The notes beneath the pieces were generated by a model. It searched no databases. It was not told where the DNA came from and saw nothing but the letters and a program-made list of their open reading frames with translations. From positions 1 to 64,000 of the forward strand of contig JAPPEF010000059.1 of the NCBI GenBank assembly GCA_028875335.1: a DNA stretch of 64,000 nt, given 5' to 3'. Both the position numbers and the translations under genes were made by a program. This DNA is from Gemmatimonadota bacterium (lineage in GTDB: Bacteria; Latescibacterota; UBA2968; UBA8231). The stretch's first letter is position 1, and every line of letters starts with the position of its first letter. This document shows, one piece after another, positions 1 to 9,127 of the stretch.

Positions 1-2
1 AA

Positions 3-1109
3 ATCCGCACCGGGCGCGACGACACCCCAACGGCTTATTTCGGCTTTGACGATCTAGGTGCCCACGTAGAGGTAACCAAGAAGCAATGGGATCGACTAAT
101 ACCGCTAGAAACGCGCGGCGCTACCATAGCGGTCGGCTATCGCGGTCCAGTGGCCGCAGACCTGCAAAACTGGAGCTTTTGGTCGCTACCGTTGGAGGAT
201 TCGGGCCAGAATCCGCGCCTGCCGTGGGGTCGCTACTTTCAATTGCGCGTACAACTAGAAACAGACGCGCTGTGGGAATTCGCCCGCCTCGATTCCCTGC
301 AAATCGAGATCGCGCCCCTGCTGGCCGACCGGGTCGTCGGCGAGATCGTCCTCGCAGAGGAACCCCACCCCCAAGGCGGGCAAGTGCGCGTACCCGCGGG
401 TGCGAAAACCCCATTCACGTACGACCTAGGCGTGGAATTTGCCAGCGCGGACCGCATCGGCTGCGACGCCGTGCGCATTTTGGCACCGGCGGAAGCTATA
501 TTTCGCTATCTGGAGATGGGCGACCCGCTCAGCGCCGTAGAGCCGGATAGCCTGCTGCGCGAAGAAAGCGGCTTTGTCGTGTTCTTGCCTCGCCCCTTGC
601 ATCCGAGCGGTGATCAGCGGCTGCGCATCGGCCTCGAAGCCGTGCTGTACGGCGAGGCTGGCGAATTTGGCGGCGAGGTCTTCAACCGCCACGAGCCGAG
701 CTTGTTGCAGCGCATCGAAGGAGGGGACGTCAGCGCTGAGCTAGGTTCCAACCAGTTGCTCGTCGTGGCATCTGCCACCTCCTCGGGTGGGGTACTAGGA
801 GACATCGAGGCTGGTAACGGCGCGTTTACTCCTCAAGGCGATGGCGTAAACGACCTGTTGTCCATACAATACACCCTCTTCCGAGTGCGGGAGTCGTCCC
901 AAGTACAGGTCGGCCTCTACGCCCTCGACGGCCGGCCGGTATGGCAAGCGCCGCCAAGTGTGCAGGGCGCAGGACGCCATGCGGTCCATTGGGACGGTCG
1001 GGATGCGGCGGGGAAACTGGTCCGCCCAGGCGTGTACCTAGCGCGCGTGGAAGTGGAAACGGATCAGGGGCGAGCGGTGCGGTTGCAGCCCGTCGCCGTG
1101 ATCTATTGA
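3..1109 (+). CDS. Exported protein with C-terminal FlgD-like Ig domain (5' end outside window)
   Basis: The frame is open from the first bases of the window, so the true start lies to the left; the GTG at 150 is internal. The last ~90 residues begin with FTPQGDGVNDLLSIQYTL and run through a two-layer beta pattern ending HAVHWDGRDAAGKLVRPGVYLARVEV. This is the FlgD/CHU_C-like Ig module that often sits at the C-terminus of secreted proteins in the FCB group, where it serves as a sorting or anchoring domain. The upstream part is not recognised. It is the first member of a plus-strand run of exported proteins and is followed 19 bp later by a lipoprotein gene. The domain is clear; the role of the whole protein is unknown. 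Confidence 0.75.
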   Translation: MRTGRDDTPTAYFGFDDLGAHVEVTKKQWDRLIPLETRGATIAVGYRGPVAADLQNWSFWSLPLEDSGQNPRLPWGRYFQLRVQLETDALWEFARLDSLQIEIAPLLADRVVGEIVLAEEPHPQGGQVRVPAGAKTPFTYDLGVEFASADRIGCDAVRILAPAEAIFRYLEMGDPLSAVEPDSLLREESGFVVFLPRPLHPSGDQRLRIGLEAVLYGEAGEFGGEVFNRHEPSLLQRIEGGDVSAELGSNQLLVVASATSSGGVLGDIEAGNGAFTPQGDGVNDLLSIQYTLFRVRESSQVQVGLYALDGRPVWQAPPSVQGAGRHAVHWDGRDAAGKLVRPGVYLARVEVETDQGRAVRLQPVAVIY

Positions 1110-1128
1110 ATAGAAAGAGTCAAACGCA

Positions 1129-1893
1129 ATGAAAGCATGGATAGGCTGTCTGCTGTGCGCCGCGCTGCTCGTCGCAGGATGCGGGCACAAATTGGGCTAT
1201 CGCCACTTTGCCGGCCCCATATTGCCGGCCACCAATTTGGCGGGAGCGGATTTTGTTGTCCGCGACGACCACAGCATCACTTTCGTCAAAGACCGCTTGG
1301 AGGTGAGTTTGTTGCCGCTGACCGTGGCCATGCTCAACCGGCAGCTAGGCAGCCACTCGCAGCGACCAGAGGGCTTCCACGACCCCAACCCCTATCTCGC
1401 GCCGGTCAATCCCTACACCTATGGCCACTGGAAGCCAGGCTGGGAAGAGGAGCATCCCACCCGCTTTACGGTCTTTCTGCTCAAGGTCAAAAACTACGCG
1501 TACCCCAAGGTGTGGCTCAATCCCTACGTCACAGAGATCGCCAGCGCCAATGGCCGGCGCTACCAAGCCTTCACCAAGCTGGCGCTAGACGAGTACTTCG
1601 CCCCTTATGCCATAGGCTATGCGGGCAATACCTTCCTCCCCTTCCGCGAGCGGCGCGACCTGCTGCTCCGCACCTTGTATCCAGAAGACGAGATGATCTT
1701 CAGCGGCCAAGAACGCGAAGGCTTCATCGCCTTTGCCCCACTAGCTAACGATGTCGAAGCGTTCGAAGTGCGGATTCCAGAGATGGTACTGCGCTTCGAC
1801 TACCGGGATCAGCCAGTGGAAACCATAGACATCACCTACCCATTCACGCGCGAAGTGTACTTGGCCAAGCAACGCCGCGCCGAGGAGCTCTAA
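1129..1893 (+). CDS. Lipoprotein of unknown function
   Basis: 254 residues. The N-terminus MKAWIGCLLCAALLVAGC is a lipoprotein signal peptide with lipobox LVAG|C, so the mature protein should be lipid-anchored. The rest is soluble, rich in aromatic residues and proline (for example PNPYLAPVNPYTYGHWKPGW), with no domain I recognise. The start at 1129 is the ATG directly preceding the signal peptide; the upstream sequence has only a weak purine stretch. The stop is two bases before the GTG start of the PPIase gene, so the genes are probably cotranscribed and perhaps translationally coupled. Function should not be guessed beyond a cell-envelope lipoprotein. Confidence 0.75.
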   Translation: MKAWIGCLLCAALLVAGCGHKLGYRHFAGPILPATNLAGADFVVRDDHSITFVKDRLEVSLLPLTVAMLNRQLGSHSQRPEGFHDPNPYLAPVNPYTYGHWKPGWEEEHPTRFTVFLLKVKNYAYPKVWLNPYVTEIASANGRRYQAFTKLALDEYFAPYAIGYAGNTFLPFRERRDLLLRTLYPEDEMIFSGQEREGFIAFAPLANDVEAFEVRIPEMVLRFDYRDQPVETIDITYPFTREVYLAKQRRAEEL

Positions 1894-1895
1894 CG

Positions 1896-3578
1896 GTGTT
1901 CGCTCGGGCCGTTGTGGGAGTTGCCCTCGCGTCGCTGTGGTGGAGCGGATGCGGACCGCAAGTAGATGGCGATGTGGTCGCCAAGGTAGGCGACGAACAG
2001 ATCGAGCTCGCAGACCTGCGCCAGTTCCGCGAGGAGTCCACTGCCAACTACCGCGATCCCGAAGAAGGGCTCCAGGCGTGGCGCTTCTACTTGCAGACGA
2101 TGATCGACATGAGGTTGATGCTCATCGCGGCGCAGGAGCAGCGGCTGGATCATACAGTGGAGTTCGTGCGCCAATGGGATCGGGAACGGCGCAAAAAACT
2201 GGTCGATGAATACGCTGTGCGGACCATTCTCGCGGATGTAGATCTCGCAGTGGACGGTATGCGTCAGGAGTTTGCGACGAGCAAGTGGAATCGGATGCTG
2301 CGCTTGGCCCATATCCGCACCGCCAGTGCGGCCGAAGCCCAAAAGGCCATGCGCGACTTGGAGCAGGGGTGGAATTTTGCCGAGGTGGCCCGCAGGTATT
2401 CTATCGCACCATCAGCCGCCCATGGCGGGGTGATCGATGCCTGGTACGGACGCGGCAATTTGGAGGAGGTGGGCCTGCCCATAGAAGTGGGAGAGCAGGT
2501 ATTCGACCTACAGGTTGGGGATTTGAGCCAGCCCTTACTCGTGGGGGAACACTACGAGATTTTCAAGGTGCTGTCTCAAGGCCCAGCACCTACGCACTAT
2601 CGAGCGGCCTTCTTGCGCGAGCAGTACTGGAATGAGTTTCGCACCCGCTGGAATGAGCTAATCGCACAGCTCAAAGACCGACTAAACGCACAGCTAGATG
2701 GCGAGGCGATCCGGTTACTGGTCGATAGAATGGCCGAATCCGACGGTCGGGGGATGCTGTTGGATCCCGAAGAGCAGGAAGTGATCCTCTGCCGCTTCAA
2801 AGGCGGACAGGTAACACTGCTGGATTTCGCCGAAACCTATAACGCCTATTGGTTCATCCGCTCGGTCTCCTTCGACAGCAGCGGGATTGCCGAGTTCGTC
2901 CACCGGGACCTCTTGCCGCGAGTCCTCGTCTATCAAGCGGCCTTGCAGGAAGGCTTGGACCAAGATTCGACCATAGCGGCCTGGTTGCAGGACAAAAAAA
3001 AATCGCTGCTGCTCGAAGCTCTCCGCAGAGAAGAGGTCGTGCAGCGAACCGAAGTTGACAGCGCCATGGCCCGCCAGTACTACGACGACCATCCGCAAAT
3101 GTTCATGGAACTGGAAGAAATTCGGATGGCGGAGGTGCTAGTGGCGACCCGCGCCGAGGCAGAACAACTCTTGCAGCGGGTCCGCGCTGGCGAACGCCTA
3201 GAAACGCTAGCCGCTCGCCACACGCTGCGCACGGATGCCGAGGGAGGGCATGGGCAATACCACATCCACAACCACCCCTCCGAGCGGCGGGTTTTCGGTG
3301 CCCTCTACGATTCAGTGGTCGCCGCACCGGTAGGAGTACTCACCGGCCCTGTGGCCCTCGACGAAGGTTATTCGATCTTCGAAGTGCGGGAGCGCATTCC
3401 CCCGCGTCCCACGCCTTTTGCACAGGCGGCCTCGCGGGCGCGGTGGTGGGTGCAAAAGCGGCAAGAAAAGACTCTCTTCGACTCCCTGTTCACCCGGCTC
3501 AGGAATCAATACGCCGATAGAGTTGTGGTGTTTGAAGAGCAGTTGGGCAGACTAGACGCCAGCCCCGCTAGCCCATGA
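1896..3578 (+). CDS. Parvulin-type peptidyl-prolyl isomerase lipoprotein, two PPIase-like domains
   Basis: 560 residues from a GTG start two bases after the previous stop. The N-terminus has a hydrophobic segment ending WWSG|C, a lipobox, followed by a SurA/PrsA-like chaperone segment (VAKVGDEQIELADLRQF). Two rotamase-like regions are visible: about residues 128-235 (LRLAHIRTASAAEAQKA... GGVIDAWYGRGNLEEVG) and 408-515 (IRMAEVLVATRAEAEQLL... GGHGQYHIHN). They alternate with helical segments as in SurA. The family folds exported or outer-membrane proteins in the periplasm. Its place among secreted FG-GAP and FlgD-type proteins suits a folding helper for the operon's products, which is inference. 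Catalytic residues of parvulins are poorly conserved here, so it may be mainly a chaperone. Confidence 0.85.
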   Translation: MFARAVVGVALASLWWSGCGPQVDGDVVAKVGDEQIELADLRQFREESTANYRDPEEGLQAWRFYLQTMIDMRLMLIAAQEQRLDHTVEFVRQWDRERRKKLVDEYAVRTILADVDLAVDGMRQEFATSKWNRMLRLAHIRTASAAEAQKAMRDLEQGWNFAEVARRYSIAPSAAHGGVIDAWYGRGNLEEVGLPIEVGEQVFDLQVGDLSQPLLVGEHYEIFKVLSQGPAPTHYRAAFLREQYWNEFRTRWNELIAQLKDRLNAQLDGEAIRLLVDRMAESDGRGMLLDPEEQEVILCRFKGGQVTLLDFAETYNAYWFIRSVSFDSSGIAEFVHRDLLPRVLVYQAALQEGLDQDSTIAAWLQDKKKSLLLEALRREEVVQRTEVDSAMARQYYDDHPQMFMELEEIRMAEVLVATRAEAEQLLQRVRAGERLETLAARHTLRTDAEGGHGQYHIHNHPSERRVFGALYDSVVAAPVGVLTGPVALDEGYSIFEVRERIPPRPTPFAQAASRARWWVQKRQEKTLFDSLFTRLRNQYADRVVVFEEQLGRLDASPASP

Positions 3579-3596
3579 CATCACCCCTTGTATGTT

Positions 3597-3668
3597 GGGC
3601 AACCATAAAGGTTGCCCCTACCTGTTTGTTTGCCAGCGCATTCGTAGGGGCAACCCTCGTGGTTGCCC
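3597..3668. repeat. Interspersed palindromic element (GTAGGGGCAACC family)
   Basis: Two arms, 3597-3621 and 3644-3668, are near reverse complements (GGGCAACCATAAAGG... against GTAGGGGCAACCCTC...), and each arm is itself a small palindrome (GGGCAACC/GGTTGCCC). A shorter relative lies at 37558-37588. It occupies the only gap in the lipoprotein run and could form a strong hairpin in RNA. Confidence 0.7.
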
Positions 3669-3697
3669 ATGCTCACCCCAACGCTCCCTACTAGTCC

Positions 3698-5341
3698 GTG
3701 ACTGCGGTTTTATCTTTGTGGGTACTACTCGTTGTAGGCAGCGCGGGATGCGGGCCAGCAGACCCGGAGATCGAACCGGCATTTGTCGAGGTGGCACAGG
3801 AGGCGGGCATTGAATTCCACCATCAGAATGGGGCGAGCGGACGCTACTACTACGTGGAAACCTATGGGTCGGGCGCAGCCTTCCTCGACTACGACAACGA
3901 CGGCGACCAAGACCTCTATGCAGTCAACAGCGCGCCGCTGCCGGGTTTTGTCGCCGAGGATGTCCCCACCAACGCGTTCTATCGCAACCGAGGCGACGGA
4001 ACCTTTGCCGATGTGACGGCGCAAACGCGGACGGGCCATCCGGGCTATGGCATGGGTGCCTGCGTCGGGGACATCGACAACGACGGGCACGTAGACCTGT
4101 ACGTGACCAACTTCGGTCCCAACGTCCTGTATCGCAATCAGGGCGACGGAACCTTTGCCGATCAGACTGCCGACGCCGGGGTCGGCGATCCCCGCCTGAG
4201 TACTAGCGCGGCGTTTGCCGACATCGACAACGACGGCGATCTAGACCTTTATGTTGCCAACAACGTCTTCGTCGATTTAGCGTACGACAAAGGGTGTCAC
4301 CAAGGAGCGGTCCCGGTCTATTGCGCCCCCACTCAGTACAAAGGAGAATCCGGTGCTCTCTTCCGCAACGATCAGGGCGGGAAGTTCGCCGATATTACCC
4401 AGCCAGCCGGCGTGTACAGCGAAGCAGGCCGCCAGTTGGGCGTCGTCTTTGGCGACTACGACGGCGACGGCGACGCGGACCTGTATGTGGCCAACGACAT
4501 GAAGGCCAATTTTCTCTTCCGCAACGACGGTGCAGCGCGGTTCGCCGAAGTGGGTTTGAGCGCGGGGGTAGCCCTCAGCGAGAGCGCTCGTCCCGAGGCC
4601 GGCATGGGCACGGACTTTGGCGACTGCGATCGGGACGGCGACTTGGATATCGTGGTCTGCAACTTCCAATGGGAGAGCTGCCGCTTCTATCGCAACGATA
4701 GCGACGGCACATTTGCCGACTTGAGTTTTCCGTCGGGGTTGGGTGAGCCTACGCTTTCTACCCTGACGTTTGGCACGGATTTTTTCGACTACGACAACGA
4801 CGGCGACCTAGACCTCTATCTGGCCAATGGCCACGTCCATCCAGAAGTGCAGGGGTTCGACCAAGCTGCGTCCTACCCGCAGCCGGACCAACTCTTTGCC
4901 AACGACGGGGCTGGACGGTTTGCGCTCGTGCCGACTACGGCCTTGGGCGGAGTCGGCCGGGGCGCGGCCTTTGCCGACATCGACAACGACGGCGACTTAG
5001 ATGCTTTTGTCTCTAACAACAACCAGCGGGCATTTTTGCTGCGCAACGACGGCGGCCAGCGCAACCACTGGATCGCCTTTAAGACCGTCGGCCGGGTTAG
5101 CAACCGGGATGGGATTGGGGCAGTGATTCGGGTGGTAAGCGGCGATTTAGTGCAGGTCGAGGAGGTGCGCAGCGGCAGCAGCTATCTTTCGCAAAACGAT
5201 CTGCGGGTGTACTTCGGCTTGGGCCAGCGCAAACAGGTGGATCGCGTCCAGATCCGCTGGCCCAGCGGGATCGTACAGACGCTCGTACAAGTGCCCATCG
5301 ACCAGATCCACCAAGTGGAAGAACCTCCTTCCTCCGGCTGA
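3698..5341 (+). CDS. FG-GAP/VCBS repeat lipoprotein with ASPIC_UnbV C-terminus
   Basis: 547 residues from a GTG start. The signal peptide ends VVGSAG|C (lipobox). Repeats carrying DYDNDGDQDLY-type calcium loops (DxDxDGxxD) recur through residues ~55-430, giving a seven-bladed integrin-alpha-like beta-propeller. The C-terminal ~100 residues (NHWIAFKTVGRVSNRDGIGA ... DRVQIRWPSGIVQ) match the ASPIC/UnbV domain found at the end of CRTAC1-like bacterial proteins. Such proteins are extracellular and calcium-binding; substrates are generally unknown. It is followed two bases later by the TPR lipoprotein gene, and a second protein of the same architecture follows at 6872, so the trio is likely one unit. 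Confidence 0.88.
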   Translation: MTAVLSLWVLLVVGSAGCGPADPEIEPAFVEVAQEAGIEFHHQNGASGRYYYVETYGSGAAFLDYDNDGDQDLYAVNSAPLPGFVAEDVPTNAFYRNRGDGTFADVTAQTRTGHPGYGMGACVGDIDNDGHVDLYVTNFGPNVLYRNQGDGTFADQTADAGVGDPRLSTSAAFADIDNDGDLDLYVANNVFVDLAYDKGCHQGAVPVYCAPTQYKGESGALFRNDQGGKFADITQPAGVYSEAGRQLGVVFGDYDGDGDADLYVANDMKANFLFRNDGAARFAEVGLSAGVALSESARPEAGMGTDFGDCDRDGDLDIVVCNFQWESCRFYRNDSDGTFADLSFPSGLGEPTLSTLTFGTDFFDYDNDGDLDLYLANGHVHPEVQGFDQAASYPQPDQLFANDGAGRFALVPTTALGGVGRGAAFADIDNDGDLDAFVSNNNQRAFLLRNDGGQRNHWIAFKTVGRVSNRDGIGAVIRVVSGDLVQVEEVRSGSSYLSQNDLRVYFGLGQRKQVDRVQIRWPSGIVQTLVQVPIDQIHQVEEPPSSG

Positions 5342-5343
5342 GT

Positions 5344-6870
5344 ATGCGCAACCAGTGGAAAAGCACCCGAGCGCACCACTGGGCCGTTGTCTGCCTGCTA
5401 GCCCTGCTCAACGGGTGTACACTCACCGAAGAGACCTTAGACGAGCGGGAGATCCGCTACCAGCGCCAAGTCGCGGAAGACCCGACGGACGCCGAAGCCC
5501 ATTACGCGCTCGGTCAAGTGTACCACGAACAGGCCCGCTATCCCGAGGCCCTACAGTTCTTTCGCCTAGCCCAAGCGCTGGATTCCACCCACACCGGAGC
5601 GCAGGTGGGGATCGGCAACATCTTGTTTAGGGGAGGCGAATTAGATCGAGCCGCCCAAGCATACCAACGGGCCGTGCAGGGATGTGCCGATTGTGCGGAC
5701 GCGCATCGGGGGCTGGGGGCCGTCTATCTGCGTCAGCGACGCTTTGCGGAAGCCCGCCAAGCCTACCAACAGGCGCTTTTAAGCGAGCCGAACCACGCTC
5801 CCTCGCACTACAATATCGGCGCGGCCTTCGGCCAAGAGGGCACCTACCAAGAGGCAGCGGCGGCGCTGGAACAGGCCATTGCCAGCGACTCTAAATACAT
5901 CCTGGCGTACACCGCGCTGGGGGATGTGTACTGCCTCAAGCTGGGGCAGTGCGAAAAGGCCGCCGCGCTCCTCGAGCGAGCCGTGACCTTGCAACCAACA
6001 GCGGTCGCCCCCCGCATCGGCTTGGGGCGAGCACACCTTCGCCTAGGGAGGTACGAGGAGGCCAAGGCGAGCTTTGCGGCAGCCATTGCCGCGGATTCGA
6101 CGACCGCGGCGGCATTTAACTGGCTCGGGGTAGCCCACACCAAGTTGGGGCAACACGAGCTAGCTGCCCAAACCCTGCGCCGCGCCATTCACCTCGATAT
6201 GCTCTACCCACAAGCCTATTACAACCTATCCCAGACCTACCAGAAACAGGGAAAGGCCAAGGCGAGCGAAGAAGCCCTACGCGCCTTCAACCGCATTGAT
6301 GCGTACTCTGGGGACATTCTTCGGTGGAAAACAGTACTGGACGGCAACCCACACGATGCGATGGCGCTCTTTGAACTGGGCCGGATCTATGCGAGACTGG
6401 GCGTGGCAAGCGAAGCGGCCGCGTCCTTCCAGCGCGCATTGACGATCAACCCCGCCCATGCGCCGGCTTGGCACAATCTAGGCAATGCCTACGCCCGTCT
6501 CGACCGCTTGGACGAGGCTATCGCCGCCTTCCGCCAGGCGCTGGCGCTGGACGAAGAGTACGCTCTCGCTTGGTATAACCTCGGCAATGCCTATTTTGCC
6601 AAAGGGGAACTAGCACAAGCCCGCAAGGCATTCACCACGGCACTCGATCACCGGGAAGGATACGCAGACGCCTACCACGGCCTCGGGGGAGTGGCGCTAC
6701 GCGAAAGGGCAGCCGAGGAGGCATTGAGCCACTTTCGCACGGTCCTAGCAGCAGATTCGAGCTATGCCCGCGCCCATTACGGCTTGGCCTTGGCCTACCG
6801 GGCGCTCGGTGACTCCCTGCGCGCTGTGCAGGCGCTGGCGCACTTCAAGCGGCTGCGCGGTGGGCCGTAA
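5344..6870 (+). CDS. Tetratricopeptide-repeat lipoprotein
   Basis: 508 residues. The N-terminus has a positively charged stretch and hydrophobic core ending LLALLNG|C, a lipobox. From residue ~35 the sequence is almost wholly TPR units (for example AEAHYALGQVYHEQARYPEALQFFRLAQALDS), about a dozen in two blocks separated near residue 320 (AFNRIDAYSGDILRW). TPR arrays are protein-interaction scaffolds. The gene lies between two FG-GAP/ASPIC genes with a 2-bp gap upstream and 1 bp downstream, so all three are probably one translationally linked operon whose products meet at the cell surface or periplasm. No enzymatic motif is visible. Confidence 0.87.
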   Translation: MRNQWKSTRAHHWAVVCLLALLNGCTLTEETLDEREIRYQRQVAEDPTDAEAHYALGQVYHEQARYPEALQFFRLAQALDSTHTGAQVGIGNILFRGGELDRAAQAYQRAVQGCADCADAHRGLGAVYLRQRRFAEARQAYQQALLSEPNHAPSHYNIGAAFGQEGTYQEAAAALEQAIASDSKYILAYTALGDVYCLKLGQCEKAAALLERAVTLQPTAVAPRIGLGRAHLRLGRYEEAKASFAAAIAADSTTAAAFNWLGVAHTKLGQHELAAQTLRRAIHLDMLYPQAYYNLSQTYQKQGKAKASEEALRAFNRIDAYSGDILRWKTVLDGNPHDAMALFELGRIYARLGVASEAAASFQRALTINPAHAPAWHNLGNAYARLDRLDEAIAAFRQALALDEEYALAWYNLGNAYFAKGELAQARKAFTTALDHREGYADAYHGLGGVALRERAAEEALSHFRTVLAADSSYARAHYGLALAYRALGDSLRAVQALAHFKRLRGGP

Positions 6871-6871
6871 C

Positions 6872-9037
6872 ATGCGATCCATACTAGGCGTAGCTCTCGT
6901 CGCACTGTCTTGCACCCCAGAGCCGCCTGTACCCTACCAAGCCCCTAGCACGAAACGCATGGCCGCTCGCTTGGCGGAGATCGCGCAGAATTTGAACCCC
7001 GCCATTAACACCTACATCAACGCGGCACGAGTAGAATACCTCAAGACCTTGCCGCAGCCACCCGATACCGCCGCTCGCCTGCGAGCCAATGCCTATCTGG
7101 CGCGGGAGCTGTTGCGCGCCGGCCAGAGTCAAGCCGCCATTGACGAGTTCGAAAAGCTCCAGCCGCAGCTCCAACAAATCAATCTCAAACTAACCCCGGA
7201 CGTACGCGTCCTGCTGGGACTGTCCTATATGCGCCTCGGGGAGCAGGAAAACTGTCTCGCTCGACACGCAACGGCCTCGTGTCTTTTGCCGATCAGCGGC
7301 GACGGAGTCCACACCATTGAGCGGGGGTCGCGGGCGGCACTGGCGGAATTCGCCGCGTATCTGAAGGATCACCCAGACGACCTAACCGTCCGCTGGCTTT
7401 TGAACATCGTCTATATGACCTTGGGCATGTACCCCGAACAGGTGCCAGCGCAATGGCTCGTCCCGCCCGAGATTTTTGTCTCCGACTACGATATCAAGCG
7501 CTTCGCCGATGTGGCACCGGCGCTGGGACTGGATTTGGTCTCCATGGCCGGTGGCAGCATCATGGACGACTTCGACGGTGATGGCCATCTGGATATCATG
7601 GTCTCGTCTTGGGGCCTCAACGACCAAATCCGCTATTTTGCCAACCTCGGCAATAGGACCTTTGCAGAACGAACCGCAGCGGCCGGTCTGATCGGGATCG
7701 TCGGCGGGTTGCAAATTGTCCACGCCGACTACGACAACAACGGCTATGCAGACGTGTTGGTTTTGCGCGGGGGCTGGTGGGAAGACGACGGCCTGCATCC
7801 CAACTCGCTATTGCACAACAACGGCAATGAAACCTTTGCCGACGTCACCGAGCAGGTCGGCCTGCTCACCTTCCACCCGACGCAAACCGCCGCCTGGGGC
7901 GACTACGACAACGACGGCTGGTTGGACCTTTTCGTTGGCAATGAGTCGTACGGAGGCCGGATCCATCGGTGTGAACTTTTTCACAGCAACGGGCGGGCAG
8001 AGGATTTGCAGTTTGCCGAGGTAGGACAAGCAACCGGGGTTGCCGTCGTCGGCTATGTAAAGGGGGCCGCCTGGGGCGATTACGACAACGATGGCCTAAT
8101 TGACCTGTACGTCTCGCGGCTCACCGGCACCAATTTCCTCTTCGCCAACGACGGTGCCAACGAGTTCGGTGGATGGACCTTTACCGACAAGAGCAAGGAA
8201 GCAGGCGTTACCGAACCGCTAGGCAGCTTCCCGGCTTGGTTCTGGGATTACGACAACGACGGCTGGCTGGACATTTTCGTCTCGGGATACCACTACGAGG
8301 CCAGCGCCGGCGATGTGGCCGCCGACTATCTGGGGCTGGCTACCGCGGCCGAGCGTCCTCGCCTATACCGCAACAACGGCGACGGGACTTTTGCCGAGCT
8401 CAGCGCGGAGGCAGGCGTTGACAAGGTGCTCTATACGATGGGTTGCGATTTCGGCGACCTCGACAACGACGGCTGGCTGGATTTTTACGCCGGCACGGGG
8501 TCGCCTTCGCTGCGCTCGGTCATGCCCAACCGCATGTTCCGCAATGCCGCCGGGCGCTTCTTTGAGGACGTTACCACCTCCGGCGGCTTCGGCCATCTGC
8601 AAAAGGGGCACGGCGTGGCCTTTGGCGACTTCGATAACGACGGCGACCAAGATATCTATGCGGTCCTGGGCGGGGCCTATACCGGAGACGTGTTCCAGAA
8701 TGTTCTCTTTGAAAACCCTGGGCACGGCAACCACTGGATCACGCTCTTGTTGGAAGGGGTACAATCCAATCGCGCCGCCTTGGGAGCACGCATCAGGATC
8801 CAGGTCGCGACCGCGGAGGGGCCGAGGAACATCTACGCCACCGTCGGCACGGGAGCCAGCTTCGGCGGTTCAAGTCTGCAACAGGAGATCGGTCTAGGAC
8901 AAGCCACGGCCATCGAAGCCGTCGAAGTTACTTGGCCGGCCACGGGCGCGCGGCAACTATTTACCGGCCTCGAAATGAATCAGTCCTACTGCATCCGCGA
9001 AGGCGACCGGGCACCGATCCGGCTCGACCACCGCTAG
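6872..9037 (+). CDS. FG-GAP/VCBS repeat lipoprotein with N-terminal helical region and ASPIC_UnbV C-terminus
   Basis: 721 residues. An upstream in-frame ATG at 6764 exists but lies inside the TPR gene. I prefer ATG 6872, one base after the TPR stop, because it gives a lipoprotein signal (MRSILGVALVALSC). Residues ~25-190 are helical and TPR-like (RANAYLARELLRAGQSQAAI). From ~220 on there are FG-GAP/VCBS blades with DFDGDGHLDI, DYDNDGWLDL and DFDNDGDQDI calcium loops, and the last ~90 residues (NHWITLLLEGVQSNRAALGA ... VEVTWPATG) are ASPIC_UnbV. It is thus a fusion of the kinds of modules seen in the two preceding genes, suggesting a common extracellular assembly. Confidence 0.87.
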   Translation: MRSILGVALVALSCTPEPPVPYQAPSTKRMAARLAEIAQNLNPAINTYINAARVEYLKTLPQPPDTAARLRANAYLARELLRAGQSQAAIDEFEKLQPQLQQINLKLTPDVRVLLGLSYMRLGEQENCLARHATASCLLPISGDGVHTIERGSRAALAEFAAYLKDHPDDLTVRWLLNIVYMTLGMYPEQVPAQWLVPPEIFVSDYDIKRFADVAPALGLDLVSMAGGSIMDDFDGDGHLDIMVSSWGLNDQIRYFANLGNRTFAERTAAAGLIGIVGGLQIVHADYDNNGYADVLVLRGGWWEDDGLHPNSLLHNNGNETFADVTEQVGLLTFHPTQTAAWGDYDNDGWLDLFVGNESYGGRIHRCELFHSNGRAEDLQFAEVGQATGVAVVGYVKGAAWGDYDNDGLIDLYVSRLTGTNFLFANDGANEFGGWTFTDKSKEAGVTEPLGSFPAWFWDYDNDGWLDIFVSGYHYEASAGDVAADYLGLATAAERPRLYRNNGDGTFAELSAEAGVDKVLYTMGCDFGDLDNDGWLDFYAGTGSPSLRSVMPNRMFRNAAGRFFEDVTTSGGFGHLQKGHGVAFGDFDNDGDQDIYAVLGGAYTGDVFQNVLFENPGHGNHWITLLLEGVQSNRAALGARIRIQVATAEGPRNIYATVGTGASFGGSSLQQEIGLGQATAIEAVEVTWPATGARQLFTGLEMNQSYCIREGDRAPIRLDHR

Positions 9038-9127
9038 CGATGCTGCGGTGGGAGACCGAGATAGACGGCGACCTGCACGACGCAGCCGTCCGTTTTGAAC
9101 TAGCCGCATCTGGGTCGCCGAAGAATC

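Noticed and set aside
86..550. Arg/Pro-rich plus-strand frame near the left edge
   Set aside because: Shadow of the FlgD-domain protein; composition is typical for the wrong frame of a GC-rich gene.
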